The translations under genes were made by a program, and so were the position numbers. This document shows positions 61,787 through 64,000 of a stretch of 64,000 nt of DNA, piece after piece. Origin of the DNA: Euzebyales bacterium (GTDB taxonomy: Bacteria > Actinomycetota > Nitriliruptoria > Euzebyales > JAHELV01). Under the pieces are notes generated by a model. It saw nothing but the letters and a program-made list of their open reading frames with translations. It did not search any database and had not been told where the DNA came from. Each line of letters starts with the position of its first letter. Position 1 is the stretch's first letter. The stretch covers positions 37,109 to 101,108 of the forward strand of contig DASUUK010000045.1 in NCBI GenBank assembly GCA_036374135.1. Direction: 5' to 3'.

Positions 61787-62867
61787 CAGGACCACCCAAT
61801 CCACCGTTCGGGACGCTCGAGGCGTGCATCACGTCCGGCGCGCCGTCTGCCGCGATCCGACGGATCGCCCGCACAGCCGACAGCTCCCACGACCGGATCC
61901 GCCCAGGATCGACCAAGGGCGTGATGCCCTCCTCGGCCAGGAAGGCTTCCAGCGTCTCCCGTGCCCGGTGGCGCGGCGAGTAGCCGAACGTCTCACGCAG
62001 GCGCGTGATGTCGGCGACGCGGCCGTACGACAGGAACCGCAGCTGGTCGGTCGGCACGGCGACCACCCCGGCGCGCCGGAACACACCGGCGACCGATTCA
62101 ACGAGCGGCACCGGGACCGGCACGCGCGGCCGTCCGGCGATGCGCGCCGCCTGGGAGAGGTACAGCACGCCGGGGCCGGCGACGTTGAAGATGCCGGGAC
62201 GTGTGTCGAGGCACGCCTGGTAGAGCACCTCCACCGCATCGTCGACGTGGCACAGCTGCAACCGCGGGTCGTAGCCCAGCACGGTCGGGATGACCGGCAG
62301 CGCAAGGTAGCGGCTGAACGGTGTGTCGATGCCCGCGCCGAGCAGGTTGGCGAACCTCAGGACGGTGAGCACCACGTCGTCGCGTCGGCGCGAGAACGCG
62401 CGGGCGTACCCCTCGGCCTCGACGACATCGCGCGCATACCCCGAGCCGGCGTGGGTGGCGGTCTCCTCAGAGAACAGCGACCGGCTGCTGGGGTCGCTGC
62501 CGTAGACGGCGGTCGACGACTTCACGATCACCGTGCGCAACTGCGGCGCGCGCTGCGCCGCAGCGAGCAACTGCATCGTCCCGATGACGTTGTGCTCCTT
62601 GCGGTCACGCCCGCCCGTGTCCGGCGGTGCCGCAGTGATCGAGAGATGCACCAGGGTGTCGATGCGCTCGCGTTCGAGCACGGTCGGCAGGACCGGGGAC
62701 GACAGGTCCGCGCGGATCACGCGCGCATCAGCGAGATCGTGCGCGGGCAGCCGGGCGTCGACACCGATGACGAGATCGACGCCGTCGTGTGCGGTCAGCC
62801 GCCGCGCCAGCCGTCCCGCCAGCCCACCAGAAATGCCAGTGATCAGGATCCGCCAGCCGTCAGACAC
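61773..62867 (-). CDS. NAD-dependent epimerase/dehydratase (Rv0501/GalE2-like)
   Basis: 364 residues, extended short-chain dehydrogenase. NAD motif ILITGISGGLAGRLARRLTA, VKSSTAVYGSDPSS and LRFANLLGAG. In place of YxxxK it has YARDV, so the catalytic Lys is missing while Tyr is kept. Substrate unknown. It overlaps the acyltransferase, suggesting a shared lipid or cell-envelope task. Divergent from the DUF4397 gene. Confidence 0.83.
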   Translation of the reverse strand: MSDGWRILITGISGGLAGRLARRLTAHDGVDLVIGVDARLPAHDLADARVIRADLSSPVLPTVLERERIDTLVHLSITAAPPDTGGRDRKEHNVIGTMQLLAAAQRAPQLRTVIVKSSTAVYGSDPSSRSLFSEETATHAGSGYARDVVEAEGYARAFSRRRDDVVLTVLRFANLLGAGIDTPFSRYLALPVIPTVLGYDPRLQLCHVDDAVEVLYQACLDTRPGIFNVAGPGVLYLSQAARIAGRPRVPVPVPLVESVAGVFRRAGVVAVPTDQLRFLSYGRVADITRLRETFGYSPRHRARETLEAFLAEEGITPLVDPGRIRSWELSAVRAIRRIAADGAPDVMHASSVPNGGLGGPDERA

Positions 62868-63019
62868 CGCACCTCCACCCCGCCGCGCTCGGCGGGCACG
62901 CCCACCACAGATGCAGCGACGCGTTCAGCGTGCCCCGCAGTCGACGCGTCAACCCTCGCACGGGCGCGGGGCGCATGCACGCACGGTCCCACTCACATCT
63001 GCAGGACACCTGTCCGACG

Positions 63020-63037
63020 GTACGAGCGCGCTCGTAC
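63020..63037. promoter_or_regulatory. 18-bp perfect palindrome in a divergent promoter region
   Basis: GTACGAGCGCGCTCGTAC is perfectly self-complementary. It lies 152 bases before the epimerase start and 107 before the DUF4397 gene start, in a gap with no gene (62868-63144). An operator is the simplest reading; a hairpin in RNA is also possible. Confidence 0.5.
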
Positions 63038-63144
63038 GTCATTGCGTGCGCCATCATCCACAATCATCCGACCGTGCATCCGAGGCGGGCACCTACACCG
63101 GATGTCCCGGCAACTGATCACTGACAACTCTGAGGAGTTTCTTG

Positions 63145-63960
63145 ATGCGTGTACGCCTGACCGCCCTGCTCGCGATTGTGCTCCTCATGATCCTGGCCGC
63201 GCCCGCTGCCGCCGATGGGCATGTCGGTCTGGTGACCGTCGTGCACGGCGTGCCCGGCCTGACGGTCGACGTGTACGTCAACGGGGACCTGACGCTGGAG
63301 GACTTCGCCCCCGGCACCGTCACCGATCCGCTGGAACTTCCCGCCGGCACCTACGACGTCGAGATCTACCCGGCGGATGCGGACCCCCAGGCCGAGGATC
63401 CGGCGATCGCCGGGTCGGCCGATCTGGCCGCCGGGGCCAACGTGTCGTTGGTCGCGCACCTCGACGCCAGCGGCAGCCCGACGCTCAGCGTGTTCGCCAA
63501 TGACACGTCCACCTTGGACGCAGGCGAGGCCCGCGTGACGGTACGCCACACGGCAGCCGCGCCGGCTGTCGACATCCTCGCCAACGGTGAGGCCGTGTTC
63601 ACCGGTGTGGAGAACGGTGACGAGGGCGTCGCCGACCTCGCGGCCGGCACCGTCTCCGCGGCGGTCGCGCTGGCCGGCACCACCGACCCCGTGCTCGGCC
63701 CGGCAGACGTCGACCTGGCCGAGGGCGTCAACACCATCATCTACGCCATCGGCAGTGCCGAGGAGGGCACCCTCGACCTGCTCGTCCAGACCATCTCCGG
63801 CCTGCACGGCGACCCCGATGGCGTCGAATCAGGTACCGGTGGCATCAAGGCCGCCGAACAGCAGCGCGCCGCGCTGCTGCCGTGGTTCGCCGCGCTGGCC
63901 GCCATCGGGCTGGCCGGTGCGGGCCTGGGTGTCCGCCGCGCCTCGCTCTCCCGCCACTGA
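63145..63960 (+). CDS. DUF4397-domain surface protein, candidate sortase substrate
   Basis: 271 residues from ATG 63145 with GAGGAG eight bases upstream (TTG 63142 is less likely). Signal peptide (LTALLAIVLLMILAAPAAA), then two DUF4397 beta domains: VTVVHGVPGLTVDVYVNGDL and ARVTVRHTAAAPAVDILANG. C-terminus: GVESGTGGIKAAEQQ, a hydrophobic helix and RRASLSRH. V-E-S-G-T-G-G compares with V-D-T-G-G-G-G of the 30086 protein. DUF4397 proteins are often found with class F sortases. Confidence 0.8.
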   Translation: MRVRLTALLAIVLLMILAAPAAADGHVGLVTVVHGVPGLTVDVYVNGDLTLEDFAPGTVTDPLELPAGTYDVEIYPADADPQAEDPAIAGSADLAAGANVSLVAHLDASGSPTLSVFANDTSTLDAGEARVTVRHTAAAPAVDILANGEAVFTGVENGDEGVADLAAGTVSAAVALAGTTDPVLGPADVDLAEGVNTIIYAIGSAEEGTLDLLVQTISGLHGDPDGVESGTGGIKAAEQQRAALLPWFAALAAIGLAGAGLGVRRASLSRH

Positions 63961-63973
63961 GGCGCGGTCCACA

Positions 63974-64000
63974 CCCACGACCGGGCGTGGGGGGGGGGGG
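63974..64000 (+). terminator. Hairpin after DUF4397 gene, running into a G-run at the window end
   Basis: CCCACG (63974-63979) pairs with CGTGGG (63986-63991). It is followed by an unbroken run of G (63989-64000) to the last base. The hairpin may be a terminator; the G-run may be an assembly or sequencing artefact. Confidence 0.35.

Overview
The window is very GC-rich and gene-dense, with many GTG starts, Shine-Dalgarno sites of the GGAGG type and stop/start overlaps (ATGA, TGATG). Gene content and order point to a deep-branching actinobacterium: a Rex regulator followed by hemA-hemC-hemD-hemB (as in Streptomyces), an epimerase/acyltransferase pair near it (as in Mycobacterium Rv0501-Rv0502), a class F sortase, and menaquinone genes on both sides of the nuo operon. 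A Nitriliruptoria/Euzebya-like lineage would fit, but that is inference. I found no rRNA, tRNA, CRISPR, phage or insertion sequence.

Layout. (1) 1-2200: end of a membrane protein and a sulfatase-like lipoprotein. (2) 2200-18300: polyprenyl diphosphate synthase and the complex I operon nuoABCD-EFGHIJKL-N on the minus strand. nuoM is absent, and a small dispersed repeat plus a 15-codon ORF sit where it should be. (3) 18400-29040: menaquinone genes (a MenJ-like reductase, menG, menF, menD, menC, menA, menE), an amidohydrolase and a MerR-like regulator. A perfect Rex-type operator lies upstream of the reductase and nuo. (4) 29080-33360: heme A synthase, a class F sortase, a candidate cell-wall protein and an orphan AAA ATPase. 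(5) 33580-44110: System II cytochrome c maturation (CcsB, ResB, CcdA, TlpA) and a b6f-like quinol oxidase operon with split cytochrome b, Rieske protein, diheme cytochrome c and a built-in 2[4Fe-4S] ferredoxin. (6) 44200-48200: PLP decarboxylase, DUF72 protein, a decayed SIS protein and a MOSC protein. (7) 48420-58510: heme and siroheme synthesis (hemL, hemB, cobA-hemD fusion, hemC, hemA, Met8-like dehydrogenase) with rex and a glutaredoxin-like protein. (8) 58640-64000: TIM-barrel isomerase, a 28-residue membrane peptide, a glycine-zipper protein, a photolyase remnant, acyltransferase, epimerase and a DUF4397 surface protein.

Together the genes describe an aerobic menaquinone respiratory chain: quinone ring and tail synthesis, complex I, a bc/b6f-type complex, cytochrome c maturation, and heme B and heme A supply, with Rex as a likely NADH/NAD+ sensor. 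The less ordinary signals are non-coding: a junction repeat with a GGTAGG-n8-ATG layout found at nuo junctions and in tandem before menF; 62-bp-period palindromic arrays at the 3' ends of minus-strand genes; a 49-nt inverted repeat splitting nuoD from nuoE; an 18-bp perfect palindrome in a divergent promoter region; and the missing nuoM.
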